DNA of 64,000 nt, from the NCBI RefSeq assembly GCF_020524545.1, contig NZ_JAIVLG010000005.1, positions 1 to 64,000 on the forward strand. The letters are read 5' to 3'. Made by a program: the position numbers and the translations under genes. Below the pieces are notes generated by a model. It made no database searches, had not been told where the DNA came from, and saw only the letters and a list, made by a program, of their open reading frames with translations. Below are positions 1 to 10,400 of the stretch, piece by piece. Positions within the stretch are counted from its first letter, which is position 1; each line of letters opens with the position of its first letter. This DNA comes from Microbacterium paraoxydans (GTDB lineage: Bacteria > Actinomycetota > Actinomycetes > Actinomycetales > Microbacteriaceae).

Positions 1-40
1 GTTCAGCTCCGGACCCGCTTCTCTCGTCTCACGACGCCCC

Positions 41-949
41 TCACACCGGACGCTGCGCTGCGGCCTCGCGCTCCGACCGAATGGTGTCCAGCACCGCGAG
101 AAACGCCGTGGCCACTGTCCGGGGCGCGGCCACGTCCCAGGCGACGTGCTCGACCCGTTGGGGACCGTCGAGCACGTCGACGGTCACGACGTCGGCTCCC
201 GATCGCGCCACCGTCCCGGGTGCGAGAAGAGTGACCGCAAGCCCCGCCTCCACGAGCCCGAGGAGGAGAGCGGCCGAATCGGCTTCGAACGCGACATCCC
301 TCGCCACACCGGCGGATGCGAACGCAGCGTCGCTCTGCGCTCGGCCGGAGGTCGCAGCGGGGAAGTCGGCGAAGGTCAGGTCGGCAAGGTCCTCGATTCG
401 CACTGCTCCCGCTCCTGCCAGGGCGTGTCCGCGTGGGACCGCCGCCACCAGCCGGTCACGCGACAGAGCGCGCGACGCCACGCCGACCGGCTCCACTCCG
501 TCGAGCAGACCGAGAAGAGCCACATCGACATCACCCCGGCGGAGGCGCGTGGCGAGCGTGTCGCTGTTCCCGACCTGCAGCTCGACCCTGGCTTGTGGAT
601 GCTGTGCACGGAACGCGACGAGCACGGCGGGGAGATCGACCGCGGTCACCGTCGGGATGACGCCGATCCGAAGGGTCCCCACCACGGTGCCGTCGACGGC
701 GGCGACGACCTCCCTCGCCTGCTCCGCCGCCCGGACCGCCGTGCGCGCGTGAGCGAGGAACACTTCACCGGCCTCGCTCAGGCGAACGCTCCGACTCGAT
801 CTGATGAACAGTCGGCGGCCGAGCTCCCGTTCGAGCGCGGCGATCTGGTGGCTGAGCGCCGACTGAGTCACGAAGCAGCGCTCAGCTGCCCGGGTGAAGC
901 TCGAAGTGGCGGCCACCTCCACCACGTATCGGAGCTGTTGGAGTTCCAT
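41..949 (-). CDS. LysR-family transcriptional regulator
   Basis: This 302-residue protein has the standard LysR length and layout. Residues 1-60 form the winged helix-turn-helix, with the recognisable SSFTRAAERCFVTQSALSHQ stretch, and a periplasmic-binding-protein-like effector domain runs from about 90 to 290. LysR proteins usually bind a small ligand and activate a divergent target while repressing themselves. Here the target is most likely the EamA exporter 78 bases away on the other strand, and a T-N11-A dyad lies in the shared gap. The ATG start gives the canonical MELQQLRYVVEVA opening. The ligand cannot be read from the sequence. Confidence 0.93.
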   Translation of the reverse strand: MELQQLRYVVEVAATSSFTRAAERCFVTQSALSHQIAALERELGRRLFIRSSRSVRLSEAGEVFLAHARTAVRAAEQAREVVAAVDGTVVGTLRIGVIPTVTAVDLPAVLVAFRAQHPQARVELQVGNSDTLATRLRRGDVDVALLGLLDGVEPVGVASRALSRDRLVAAVPRGHALAGAGAVRIEDLADLTFADFPAATSGRAQSDAAFASAGVARDVAFEADSAALLLGLVEAGLAVTLLAPGTVARSGADVVTVDVLDGPQRVEHVAWDVAAPRTVATAFLAVLDTIRSEREAAAQRPV

Positions 950-954
950 CTATC

Positions 955-971
955 CATGATCCATCTTCATG
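955..971. promoter_or_regulatory. Candidate LysR-binding dyad (T-N11-A)
   Basis: The sequence CATGATCCATCTTCATG is a perfect CATGA/TCATG inverted repeat with a 7-base centre. It contains T-N11-A (positions 957 and 969), the classical LysR box. It lies in the 78-base gap between the divergent LysR and EamA genes. The binding assignment is inferred from position and symmetry only. Confidence 0.5.
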
Positions 972-1027
972 TTTACTGTGACAACCATGCGTTAGACTCA
1001 TCAGCGCGAGGCGCGCACCCTGGAGAT

Positions 1028-1942
1028 ATGAACCGCGTGCCGCTCGTGCTCCTCACCGCCCTCGCACCGATCTCCTGGGGGACGACCTATCTCGTGACGA
1101 CAGAGCTCCTCCCGCCCGGACACCCGCTGTTCGCCGGTCTCCTCCGTTCGCTCCCCGCCGGGCTTCTCGCAGTGGCCCTGAGCCGACGGCTTCCGCAGGG
1201 TGCGTGGTGGTGGAAGTCCATGACACTCGGCGCACTCAACATCGGCGTGTTCTTCCCGCTTCTGTTCCTCGCGGCCGAACGTCTCCCCGGCGGGGTGGCG
1301 GCAGCGGTCGGCGGAGCCCAACCCCTCATCGTGCTCGCGCTCGGCGCCCTCGTGCTGCAGGAACGCATCCGACCCATCACCGCGATGGCCGCCGTCGTCG
1401 GGGCTGGGGGTGTCGCCGTGGTCGTCCTCGGCCCTGCGGCAGAGCTCGATCTCTGGGGAGTCCTCGCCGCGCTCGGCGGTGTCGCCGCGACCGGCATGGG
1501 GATGATCCTCACCAAGCGCTGGGGCAGTCCGATCGGGGTCGGCCCCGTGACCTACGCCGGCTGGCAACTCAGCGCCGGAGGTCTTCTCCTGCTGCCGGTC
1601 ACTCTGTTCGTCGAAGGAGTGCCGTCGCGGATCGACGGTGAGGCAACGCTCGGGTATCTGTGGCTCGGCACAGCGGGAGGGATCGTCGCCTACTCGCTGT
1701 GGTTCCGTGGGATCCAGCAGTTGCCGGTGATCGTGCCGGGGCTGCTCGCGCTGCTCTCCCCGCTCGTCGCGACCCTGCTCGGGGCGCTCGTCGCGGGTGA
1801 GTGGTTCACCCCGCTCCAGGCGATCGGATTCGTGATGACGCTCGGTGCGCTGGCGCTGGGCCAGATCGTCGCGCGTCCGGGAACGGGAGCGGGAAATCCC
1901 GCAGCATCGGCGATCGCGCCCGTGCTCACCGCACCGCGCTGA
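1028..1942 (+). CDS. EamA/DMT-family transporter
   Basis: The product has 304 residues and about ten hydrophobic segments arranged as two EamA repeats, the usual drug/metabolite transporter architecture. Its start (MNRVPLVLLTALAPISWG) enters the first membrane span at once, with the family's W-G-T-T-Y motif. The ATG at 1028 is chosen because the longer open frame upstream runs antisense through the LysR gene and has no membrane-protein character. A GGAG-like ribosome site lies just before it. Members export amino acids, purines or related metabolites; the substrate here is unknown. The divergent LysR gene is the likely regulator. The stop is only 6 bases from the 3' end of ffh on the other strand, so no separate terminator fits between them. 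Confidence 0.92.
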   Translation: MNRVPLVLLTALAPISWGTTYLVTTELLPPGHPLFAGLLRSLPAGLLAVALSRRLPQGAWWWKSMTLGALNIGVFFPLLFLAAERLPGGVAAAVGGAQPLIVLALGALVLQERIRPITAMAAVVGAGGVAVVVLGPAAELDLWGVLAALGGVAATGMGMILTKRWGSPIGVGPVTYAGWQLSAGGLLLLPVTLFVEGVPSRIDGEATLGYLWLGTAGGIVAYSLWFRGIQQLPVIVPGLLALLSPLVATLLGALVAGEWFTPLQAIGFVMTLGALALGQIVARPGTGAGNPAASAIAPVLTAPR

Positions 1943-1948
1943 GCAGGC

Positions 1949-3514
1949 TCAGCCCTTGCCGAAGAGCTTCTGGATCTCCGCCAGATCGGCCTCGCTGGGA
2001 GCCTGGGAGGCGCCGTTGCCCAGCCCGAAGCCCGACCCCGTCGGCGCCGCAGAGGAGGTGACACCCGCGTTCTCCGCGGCGCGCTTGGCCGGGTTGCCCG
2101 AACGAGAGCCGCCGGACGACTTGCCCTTCTTGCCCTTCCCACGCTTCGAGGACGCACCGGGACGCCCCATGCCGGGCACCGCCCCCATGCCGGGGATGTT
2201 GGGCGTGCCTCCTCGGGCCACCGTCTTCATCATCTTCGCCGCCTGCTCGAACCGTTGCACGAGCTGGTTCACGTCCGTGACTGTCATGCCGGCACCACGC
2301 GCGATACGCAGACGGCGGGAGCCGTTGAGCACCTTCGGGTTTCGCCGCTCCCCCGGCGTCATCGAACGGATGATGGCCTCGGTGCGATCGATCTCACGCT
2401 CGTCGAAGTCCTCGAGCTGCTGCTTCATCTGACCCATGCCCGGGAGCATCCCGAGCATCTTCTTCATCGACCCCATCTTCTTCATCTGCTGCAGCTGCTC
2501 GAGGAAGTCCTCGAGTGTGAAGGCCTCCGTCGCGAGCTTCTCGGCCACCTTCATGGCCTCTTCCTCATCGAAGGCCTGCTGGGCCTGCTCGATGAGGGTC
2601 AGGATGTCGCCGAGGTCGAGGATGCGACTCGCCATGCGGTCGGGGTGGAACGGCTCGAGGTCTTCGAGGCGCTCACCCGTCGACGCGAAGATGATCGGAC
2701 GCCCGGTCACGGACGCCACGGAGAGAGCGGCACCACCACGTGCGTCACCGTCGAGTTTCGACAGCACGACGCCGGTGAAATCGACGCCTTCCTGGAACGC
2801 TTTGGCCGTGTTCACCGCGTCCTGACCGATCATCGCGTCGATGACGAACAGGACCTCGTCGGGGTTTACCGCCTTCCGGATGTCGGCGGCCTGCTTCATG
2901 AGCTCGGCATCGACGCCGAGACGTCCGGCTGTATCGATGATCACGACGTCGTGCTGCTGCCGTCGCGCGTACTCGACGCCGTCGCGCGACACCTTCACCG
3001 GATCACCGACGCCGTTGCCGGGCTCCGGGGCGTAGACCGCGGCACCAGCCTGCTCGGCGACCACCTGGAGCTGGTTGACGGCGTTGGGACGCTGCAGGTC
3101 GGCAGCGACCAGGAGCGGCGTATGCCCTTCGCCCTCGAGCTGCTTCGCGAGCTTGCCCGCGAAAGTTGTCTTACCGGAACCCTGCAGACCGGCGAGCATG
3201 ATCACGGTCGGAGCGGTCTTCGCGAACTGCAGTCGGCGCTGCTCGCCGCCGAGGATCTGGATCAGCTCCTCGTTCACGATCTGCACGACCTGTTGCGCGG
3301 GGTTCAGCGCCTTGTTGACCTCGTCGCCGAGCGCGCGTTCACGCACCTTGGCGGTGAAGTCCTTGACGACGAGGAGCGCGACGTCGGCATCGAGCAGCGC
3401 GCGACGGATCTCGCGCACGGTGCCGTCGACATCTGCCGCGGTGAGCTTTCCCTTCGTGCGAAGGTTGCGGAAGGTCTCAGTGAGCCGATCGGAGAGCGTG
3501 CCAAAGGTAGCCAT
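1949..3514 (-). CDS. ffh: Signal recognition particle protein Ffh (SRP54)
   Basis: Ffh is the GTPase of the signal recognition particle. It binds 4.5S RNA and hydrophobic signal sequences and delivers ribosomes to FtsY. The 521-residue protein has the N domain (about 1-95), the G domain with P-loop GLQGSGKTT at 109-117, an IDTAGRLG motif, and a methionine-rich M domain (MKKMGSMKKMLGMLPGMGQM region) followed by the RNA-binding RSMTPGERRNP segment. A low-complexity Lys/Gly/Ser tail follows the M domain, as is common in actinobacteria. Its receptor gene ftsY lies about 3 kb away in the same orientation. Confidence 0.98.
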   Translation of the reverse strand: MATFGTLSDRLTETFRNLRTKGKLTAADVDGTVREIRRALLDADVALLVVKDFTAKVRERALGDEVNKALNPAQQVVQIVNEELIQILGGEQRRLQFAKTAPTVIMLAGLQGSGKTTFAGKLAKQLEGEGHTPLLVAADLQRPNAVNQLQVVAEQAGAAVYAPEPGNGVGDPVKVSRDGVEYARRQQHDVVIIDTAGRLGVDAELMKQAADIRKAVNPDEVLFVIDAMIGQDAVNTAKAFQEGVDFTGVVLSKLDGDARGGAALSVASVTGRPIIFASTGERLEDLEPFHPDRMASRILDLGDILTLIEQAQQAFDEEEAMKVAEKLATEAFTLEDFLEQLQQMKKMGSMKKMLGMLPGMGQMKQQLEDFDEREIDRTEAIIRSMTPGERRNPKVLNGSRRLRIARGAGMTVTDVNQLVQRFEQAAKMMKTVARGGTPNIPGMGAVPGMGRPGASSKRGKGKKGKSSGGSRSGNPAKRAAENAGVTSSAAPTGSGFGLGNGASQAPSEADLAEIQKLFGKG

Positions 3515-3584
3515 GGTGCTGTCGATTCTACGCGAGCGGAGCCACCACCCTCAGCGCGGCGCGGACCCGACTCTCCGCGGGACG

Positions 3585-4172
3585 TCATTCCGACCAGGGC
3601 AGGACACGGATCATCCCCAGCGCGTCGGTGAGCACGCCTTCGGGAGTTCCCCGCCCGGCGCCCTGCTCGGCCCAGACGCGCAGTGACGAAAAGACGGCTG
3701 CAGCATGCGCGGCGCCGAGGACATCGGCGCGCACCACGCCCGCCCCGGAGTGCCGGGCCGCACGTGACACCGCCGCGGCGAGTCTCGCCAGACGCAAGCC
3801 GGTGTCGCGCACGAGTTCGTCCTCGACCCCCATGGCGGCTGCGTTGCGGAGTGCGAGGGCCAGAGCGTCCGGCGCGAAGCCTCGGACGACGAGCAGAAGG
3901 ATGCCACGTACGGCATCGGCGGTCGCGTGCGTCCCCAGTTCATCGAGCGACTCGATCGCCTGTCCGATCCGCTCGTCGACGCCGGACCACAACACGTCGC
4001 TCTTCGAGGTGAAGTAATTGAAGAAGCTCGACCGGCTCACGCCTGCCCGCTGGGTGATGTCGGCGACCGAGGTCCCCTCATAGCCGCGCTCGAGGAAGAG
4101 CTCGCAGGCTGCTTCCGCGAGGGTCTCGCGCGACGACGCCTTGGGGCGCCCTGCACGGCCGGTGGAACTCAT
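3585..4172 (-). CDS. TetR-family transcriptional regulator
   Basis: The protein has 195 residues with an N-terminal TetR helix-turn-helix at about 12-58 (TLAEAACELFLERGYEGTSV, then ITQRAGVSRSSFFNYF). The alanine-rich C-terminal ligand domain is not diagnostic of a ligand. The gene is divergent from lipB across a 97-base gap holding an inverted repeat at 4230-4244, so autoregulation or control of lipB-lipA is possible. The neighbouring lipoate genes may also simply be adjacent by chance. I assign the family with confidence and no specific function. Confidence 0.9.
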   Translation of the reverse strand: MSSTGRAGRPKASSRETLAEAACELFLERGYEGTSVADITQRAGVSRSSFFNYFTSKSDVLWSGVDERIGQAIESLDELGTHATADAVRGILLLVVRGFAPDALALALRNAAAMGVEDELVRDTGLRLARLAAAVSRAARHSGAGVVRADVLGAAHAAAVFSSLRVWAEQGAGRGTPEGVLTDALGMIRVLPWSE

Positions 4173-4229
4173 GTGCTCACGCTACCGCGCGCGACGGATA
4201 TGCACCTTAACCCGCTTTCGGAGGTATTG

Positions 4230-4244
4230 TTGGACGCAATCCAA
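4230..4244. promoter_or_regulatory. Candidate TetR operator
   Basis: TTGGACGCAATCCAA is a perfect 5-5-5 inverted repeat in the gap between the divergent TetR gene and lipB. It sits 26 bases upstream of the lipB start, where a repressor could block transcription. The match is by symmetry and position only. Confidence 0.45.
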
Positions 4245-4269
4245 ATACGCATCGTCGATGGGAGGGCGC

Positions 4270-4908
4270 ATGCTCGACATCCTCACGCCGGGACTCGCTC
4301 CCGACCTCGTCCCGTATGCCGACGGGTGGGAGCTGCAGCGCCGCATCCACGCGGGCGTGGTGGACGGGACCCGCCGGGACACACTCATCCTGCTCGAACA
4401 CGAGGCGGTCTACACCGCCGGGAAGCGTACCGAGGCACACGAGCGACCTCGGGACGGCACGCCTGTCATCGATGTCGACCGCGGGGGAAAGATCACCTGG
4501 CACGGACCGGGTCAGCTCGTCGGCTACCCCATCGTCCGGCTCCCCGAACCGATGGACGTCGTCGCGCACGTGCGGCGGCTGGAGCGCATCCTGATCGATG
4601 TACTCCGCCCTCTCGGGGTCGACGGATACCAGGTCGACGGACGCAGCGGAGTCTGGGTTCGTCGACCTCTCTCGGAGGACAAGGTCGCGGCCATCGGAGT
4701 ACGTGTGCAGCAGGGCGTGACGATGCACGGCTTCGCGATCAACTGCGACAACAGCCTCGGAGGGTTCCGCGGCATCATCCCCTGCGGCATCACAGATGCC
4801 GGTGTCACCACCGTGAGTGAGGTCGTGGGGGCCGACGTCTCCCCCGCCGACCTCGTCGATCACGTCACGACCGCTTTCCTCACCGAGTACGCAGGAGTTC
4901 CCGCATGA
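4270..4908 (+). CDS. lipB: Octanoyl-[acyl carrier protein]:protein octanoyltransferase LipB
   Basis: LipB moves the octanoyl group from acyl carrier protein to the lipoyl domains of 2-oxoacid dehydrogenases and GcvH. This is the first step of lipoate synthesis in the cytoplasm. The 212-residue product carries the [12 protein letters not shown] motif at about 71-82, the KVAAIGVRV segment with the conserved lysine near 138, and the catalytic cysteine in IIPCGI near 172. The ATG at 4270 follows a GGAGGG sequence with unusually short spacing. An in-frame ATG at 4258 (opening MGGR) is the alternative start. The stop overlaps the lipA start as ATGA, so the two are translationally coupled. Confidence 0.97.
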   Translation: MLDILTPGLAPDLVPYADGWELQRRIHAGVVDGTRRDTLILLEHEAVYTAGKRTEAHERPRDGTPVIDVDRGGKITWHGPGQLVGYPIVRLPEPMDVVAHVRRLERILIDVLRPLGVDGYQVDGRSGVWVRRPLSEDKVAAIGVRVQQGVTMHGFAINCDNSLGGFRGIIPCGITDAGVTTVSEVVGADVSPADLVDHVTTAFLTEYAGVPA

Positions 4909-5894
4909 CCGCCGCCCCCGAAGGACGCAAGCTCCTCCGACTGGAGATCCGCAACGCAGAGACCCCGATCGAGCGGAAGCCCGAGTGGATCAAGACCAGA
5001 GCGAAGATGGGCCCCGAGTACACCGCGCTGCACTCGCTCGTGAAGAGCGAAGACCTGCACACGGTGTGCCAGGAAGCCGGCTGCCCCAACATCTACGAGT
5101 GCTGGGAGGACCGAGAGGCCACGTTCCTCATCGGGGGTTCGCAGTGCACCCGACGCTGCGACTTCTGCCAGATCGACACCGGAAAGCCGGACGCCTACGA
5201 CACCGATGAGCCCCGCCGCGTCGCCGAGAGCGTCGTGCGCATGAACCTCCGCTACGCCACCGTGACGAGCGTCGCACGCGACGACCTTCCGGACACCGGC
5301 GCGTGGCTCAACGCCGAGACCGTGCGGAAGATCCACGAGCTCAACCCGAATACCGGCGTCGAGCTGCTCGCCAACGAGCACAACGCCGATCCGGCCTTCC
5401 TCGGGCAGATCTTCGAAGCCCGCCCGGAGGTGTTCGCGCACAATGTCGAGACCGTTCCGCGCATCTTCAAGCGCATTCGTCCCGCGTTCCGTTACGAGCG
5501 CTCACTCGACGTTCTGACCCAGGCCCGCGACGCCGGTCTGATCACGAAGTCGAACCTCATCCTGGGAATGGGCGAGGAACCGGAGGAGGTCGTCCAGGCA
5601 CTGCACGACCTCCATGACGCAGGATGCGACATCATCACGATCACGCAATATCTGCGTCCGTCACCGCGCCATCACCCCGTCTCACGCTGGGTGAAGCCGG
5701 CCGAGTTCGTGGAGTTCAAGGAAGAGGCCGAACGCATCGGCTTCCTCGGCGTGCTCGCCGGTCCCCTCGTACGTTCGTCCTATCGTGCCGGGCGTCTGTG
5801 GGCACAATCGATGGTGTCGAAGGGGCGGCAGATCCCCGATCACCTCGCGCACATCGCCGAGAGCGCGGACCTCGGATTCGCGCAGGCGGTCTGA
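4905..5894 (+). CDS. lipA: Lipoyl synthase LipA
   Basis: LipA is a radical-SAM enzyme that inserts two sulfur atoms into protein-bound octanoyl groups. The 329-residue protein shows both iron-sulfur sites. The auxiliary cluster cysteines are at about 55, 60 and 66 ([13 protein letters not shown]), and the radical-SAM motif CTRRCDFC is at 81-88. The family's C-terminal serine context ([11 protein letters not shown]) is also present. It overlaps lipB by 4 bases, giving the lipB-lipA operon usual in actinobacteria. Length is normal and nothing looks damaged. Confidence 0.98.
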   Translation: MTAAPEGRKLLRLEIRNAETPIERKPEWIKTRAKMGPEYTALHSLVKSEDLHTVCQEAGCPNIYECWEDREATFLIGGSQCTRRCDFCQIDTGKPDAYDTDEPRRVAESVVRMNLRYATVTSVARDDLPDTGAWLNAETVRKIHELNPNTGVELLANEHNADPAFLGQIFEARPEVFAHNVETVPRIFKRIRPAFRYERSLDVLTQARDAGLITKSNLILGMGEEPEEVVQALHDLHDAGCDIITITQYLRPSPRHHPVSRWVKPAEFVEFKEEAERIGFLGVLAGPLVRSSYRAGRLWAQSMVSKGRQIPDHLAHIAESADLGFAQAV

Positions 5895-5933
5895 CCTGCC
5901 ACGATCGCCGGCGTCACCGGCAACGGTTGCGGT

Positions 5934-6434
5934 TCAGTCAGCGCTCATCACGGACTGGACCGACCCGTCCGAGCCGAGGTTGACGAGCAGGACGTCGTCG
6001 GACGAGCTGTCGTCCAGGGCGTATTCGAGTACGGCGAAGGGTTCCGAACCGCCATGCTCGTCGGCCAGGATCGTCATACTCATCAGCCGGAGCGACCGGA
6101 TGATGTCCACCGCAGCATCACCGGACACGTCGACGAGGACATCCGGGAGGTCATCTCCGTACTCCTCCTGCTGTTGCAGGATGTACTCGGTCACCTCGCT
6201 CGTCCGGTCGTCCACCTCCGCCAGCATGCCGCGACGTGCCGTCCCGTCCACGTTCTCGAGGCCGGCGATGAGACCCGCGGCGATGTCGAGCGCGTCGGCG
6301 GACACATCATCCTGGTCGGGGGCGGTCAGATCGACGGTGACGCTCTGGTCACCGAGCTCCACGGTCTCCGACCAGAAGATCGAGCCGTCGGGGCCCGAGG
6401 ACAGGAGTCCGAAGTAGTCGTGTTCGATGGCCAT
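5934..6434 (-). CDS. DUF2004 domain-containing protein
   Basis: This is a 166-residue acidic, probably cytosolic protein without signal peptide or membrane segment, opening MAIEHDYFGLLSSGPDGSIF. I recognise the pattern as the DUF2004 family, a small group of unknown function seen in actinobacteria; the assignment is from memory. It is convergent with lipA (39-base gap) and starts 44 bases downstream of the ftsY stop on the same strand, so it could be the last gene of the smc-ftsY unit. No catalytic motif is evident. Confidence 0.75.
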   Translation of the reverse strand: MAIEHDYFGLLSSGPDGSIFWSETVELGDQSVTVDLTAPDQDDVSADALDIAAGLIAGLENVDGTARRGMLAEVDDRTSEVTEYILQQQEEYGDDLPDVLVDVSGDAAVDIIRSLRLMSMTILADEHGGSEPFAVLEYALDDSSSDDVLLVNLGSDGSVQSVMSAD

Positions 6435-6478
6435 AACGCTATGAAACCAGCCTCATGCTCACGGCGGTAGTCCCGTCC

Positions 6479-7351
6479 TCAGCCGACCAGGGATTGGACG
6501 AAGACATGCGGGGTGAATCCGGTGAGATCGTCGATCCCCTCCCCCTGCCCGAGCAGCTTCACGGGGATACCGGTGCGCTCTTGAACCGCCAGCACGAACC
6601 CGCCCTTGGCCGATCCGTCGAGCTTGGTGAGGACGAGCCCGGTGACGCCTGCGTGCTGCAGGAAAGCTTCGGCCTGCATCACGCCGTTCTGCCCCGTGGT
6701 CGCGTCGAGGACGAGAAGGACCTCGCTGATAGGGGCCTGCTTCTCGATGACACGTCGCACCTTGGTGAGCTCGTCCATGAGACCGCCCTTGGTGTGCAGA
6801 CGCCCGGCGGTATCGATGATCGCGATCTCGATACCCTCGCGCTTGGCGTACTCGACGGTCTGGAATGCCACGGACGCGGGGTCCTGACCTTCCTGCTGGG
6901 GGCGGACGATCGCCGCGCCTCCGCGTTGGGCCCAGGTGGCGAGCTGATCCACCGCGGCGGCGCGGAACGTGTCCGCCGCCCCGACCACGACGCTGCGCTG
7001 GTAACCGCGGAGGAACTTGGTGAACTTCCCGATGGTCGTCGTCTTGCCGACGCCGTTGACTCCGACGACCAGCACGACGGCAGGGCGTTCGGTGAGCTTG
7101 AGCGTGGTGTCGAACTTCGCGAAGTGCTCCTCGAGGGTCTCCCTGAGCATCCGCTGGAGGTCCTGAGGATCGGTGGTGCGATACCTCTCGACCTTCGCCC
7201 GCAGCTCCTCGACGACTCGCTCACTGATGTCGGGACCGAAGTCCGCGGTGATCAGCGCTGTCTCGAGGTCCTCCCACGTCGTCTCATCGATCGTGGGTTT
7301 GACGAACATGCCGCGCAGTGCGCGACCGAGTGACCAGGACTTCTCCGCCAT
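6479..7351 (-). CDS. ftsY: Signal recognition particle receptor FtsY
   Basis: FtsY is the membrane-associated GTPase that receives Ffh-ribosome complexes for co-translational insertion. The 290-residue product consists almost only of the NG domain, with P-loop GVNGVGKTT at 97-105, a DTAGRLHTKGGLMDEL stretch and a TKLDGSAKGG motif. The acidic A domain of proteobacterial FtsY is absent, as is usual for short actinobacterial forms, so membrane contact must rely on the short N-terminal amphipathic segment (MAEKSWSLGRALRGMF). It follows smc by 54 bases. Confidence 0.97.
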   Translation of the reverse strand: MAEKSWSLGRALRGMFVKPTIDETTWEDLETALITADFGPDISERVVEELRAKVERYRTTDPQDLQRMLRETLEEHFAKFDTTLKLTERPAVVLVVGVNGVGKTTTIGKFTKFLRGYQRSVVVGAADTFRAAAVDQLATWAQRGGAAIVRPQQEGQDPASVAFQTVEYAKREGIEIAIIDTAGRLHTKGGLMDELTKVRRVIEKQAPISEVLLVLDATTGQNGVMQAEAFLQHAGVTGLVLTKLDGSAKGGFVLAVQERTGIPVKLLGQGEGIDDLTGFTPHVFVQSLVG

Positions 7352-7405
7352 CTCTCCAGCCTACGGGTAGAGGAGGGGATCGACCGCGAAGCCGGCCCCG
7401 ATCGG

Positions 7406-10400
7406 TCACACTGCGGCGGCCGCCCTGTCTCCGACTCGCTGCCCGACGACCGCGGATACGCCGTCCTGACGCATGGAGACGCCGTAGAGGGCATCGGCGA
7501 TCTCCATCGTGCGCTTCTGGTGGGTGATGATGAGCAGCTGCGAACTCTCCCGGAGCTGCTCGAACACCGTGAGCAGGCGCCCGAGGTTCGCGTCGTCCAG
7601 CGCCGCCTCGACCTCGTCGAGGATGTAGAACGGGCTCGGCCGCGCCTTGAAGATCGCCACGAGCAGAGCGACGGCTGCCAGCGAACGCTCACCGCCGGAG
7701 AGCAGCGACAACCTCTCGATCTTCTTCCCGACCGGACGCACCGACACCTCGATTCCGGTGGTCAGCAAGTTCTCGGGATCGGTCAGAGCGATGCTCCCGG
7801 TCCCACCGGGGAACAGCAGCGGGAAGACCTGCCCGAAGGCCTCTTTCGTGTCTTCGAAGGCACTCGCGAAGATCGTCTCCATCCGCTCGTCGAGGTCGGC
7901 GATGATCGTGAGGAGGTCCTCCCGCGTCTGCGTCAGGTCGGCGAGCTGCTCGGTGAGGAACGCATGGCGCTGTTCGAGCGCAGCGAACTCCTCGAGCGCC
8001 AACGGATTCACCCGGCCGAGCTGCGTGAGCTTCCGCTCCGCCTCCGCGAGACGACGTTGTTGAAGGCGACGGTCGAACGGGATCGCGGTGGCGTCGTGCG
8101 CGTCCTCGGCGGTTGGTTCCGAACCCGGATCACGAGGAACCAGCTGATCGGGTCCATATTCCGCGACGAGAATATCTTCGTCGAGCGACAGCTCGGACGA
8201 CACCCGCTCGAGCAGGCTGCTCAAGTGCAGCTTCTTCTCGTGGATCTGCAGCTCCAGCCCGTGCACGCTCTCCGTGAGCCCCGACAGGCGTTCCCGGAGC
8301 GACGTCTCCTGGGCGCGCAGGGCGACGAGTTCCTGGTTCTGCGCCGACCGTGCGGCCTCGGCTTCAGCGAGAGCCACCCGGGCTTCGGTGACCGATCGGT
8401 CGAGAGAGTCGAGGATGCGCGGGAGTTCGTCGGCCACGCCGGAAGCGGCCTCGCGCTGGGCACGACGGATCACGGCGCGGCGTGCGGCCTCAGCCGCGGC
8501 GTCCCGTTCCTGTTCACGTTGCCGTTCGAGACTCGCCACCCTTGCCTGGGCGGCTCGCACCCGCTCGCGCAGCGTCTCGATCTCGAGGCGTGATCGCACT
8601 TCTCCCTCCCGGGCGCGTTCGAGCGCCTCCAGGAGTCCATCGCGGGCGGAAGCGTCGAGCACAGGGCGCGGTGTCGCGATCGCCTCGTCCAGTGCGACTG
8701 CGGCCTCCGTGGCCTTCGTCTCGGCGTCGGCGACGGCATCCTGCGCCTGGGCGAGCCCGGTCTCGAGCCGCTCGCATTCGGCGACCGCGGCTTCGTGTCG
8801 CACCGTGACGCGGTTCACCTGTTCCGCATGGGTGGCGAGGGCGGCATCGTGTTCGCGAAGAACGCGCAGCGCGTCCTTCGCCTGGCGTCGCGCCGTCTCC
8901 ACCGCCTCGTTCGCATCCTCCCGAGCCTCGCGGAGCGAGTCGACCACGATCTGGACCTCGGCGAGTCGCTCCGCTGCGGCATCCCGCTCCGCGGCGAGCT
9001 CGAGCCGGGAGCGCTCGCCCCCGGACCCTGTTCGCAGGGTGTGCGCCGTGATCACATCGCCACCGATCGTCACGATCGTCGTGGACGTGTCACCCGCGGT
9101 GTCCAGCGCCGTGCGTGCCGCACGAGCCGCGTCCAGGTCGTTCGCGACGAGGACGTGGGACAGGACGCCGAGAACACCCTCGGGTGCGGTGACGGTATCC
9201 ACCGCAGGCGTGACACCGTCGATCGGTGCGACGACCACGGACCGGGCGCCTGGTACGTCTGCGACGACGAAGTCGACCACTCCGCGGCGATGCTGGGCCG
9301 CCTGCTCGGCCTGCGCGAAGGCATCGGCTGCGGTATCGATGAGCACGCCCTCGGCGAGCGGACCCAGCACTGCCGCGATCGCTGCTTCGAAGCCGGCGCG
9401 GACCTGCACCGCATCGCCGACCAGGCCACGCACTCCCCGACCGCCGGCCTCGACGACCTCTGCCGCCCCACCCGACAGCGCCAGCGCACTGCTCAGAGCC
9501 GCAGCCTTCGCGGTCAGGGCATCGACCTCGCGCTCAGCGGTGTGGAGGCGCTCGCGGAGGGTCTCCCGCTCCGTTTCCGCTGCCGTGGACGCCCGCTGAG
9601 CGCTCTCGTAGGCCGCGGCATACTCGACAGCGGTGCCCTCTGGCGCCTCGGCATCGTCGATCGCCTCGAGCGCCTCGGCGGCCTCCCGTCGACGCACGTT
9701 CGCCGCTTCGAGCGCGTTCTCCTGCCGAAGCACGGCCCCGCGCACCGCGGCGAGGGCGGAAGCAGCTGCGTCGGCCGTGCCGCGCAGAGCGGAGATGCGC
9801 ATGTCGTACTCGGAGACGAGTGCACTCTGCTCGGCGATGTCCACGTCGAGCGTGTCCAGCTCGGCACGAGCCTGCACCACCTCGCGGCTTGCCGACGCGG
9901 CAGCGTCCTGCGCATCGCCAAGACCGGCCGAGATCACATCGATCTCTTCCTTCGCCTCGTCGATGGTGGCCTGGGTCACGGAGACCGTGGTGACAGCGGC
10001 GTCATCCTCCTCCGATCCGAGCAGCGCGAGGCGCTGATTCGCCAGCGTGTACAGTCCGCGCATTCGCTCCTGCACCTGCTCGAGGCCGAAAGCGACGCTA
10101 CGCGCCTCGTCGACGGCGACCGAGTTCTGCTCGTGTTCGAGACGAGCGATGCTGGCTCGCACCGTCTCCGCCTGGTCCGACAGCACCAGGCGTTCGGTGT
10201 GGCGTTCGTGCTCGGTGCGCGTGTGGTCGGCCAGAGCGGTGCGCAGCGCGACCACGTCGTCGGCGAAGATCCTCGCCTTCGCATCACGGACGACAGCAGC
10301 GATGGTCTGCGCCTCGCGCGCGATCTCGGCCTGGCGCCCGAGGGGCTTCAGCTGGCGTCGGATCTCTCCGGCGAGGTCGCTCAGACGGGTGAGATTGGTC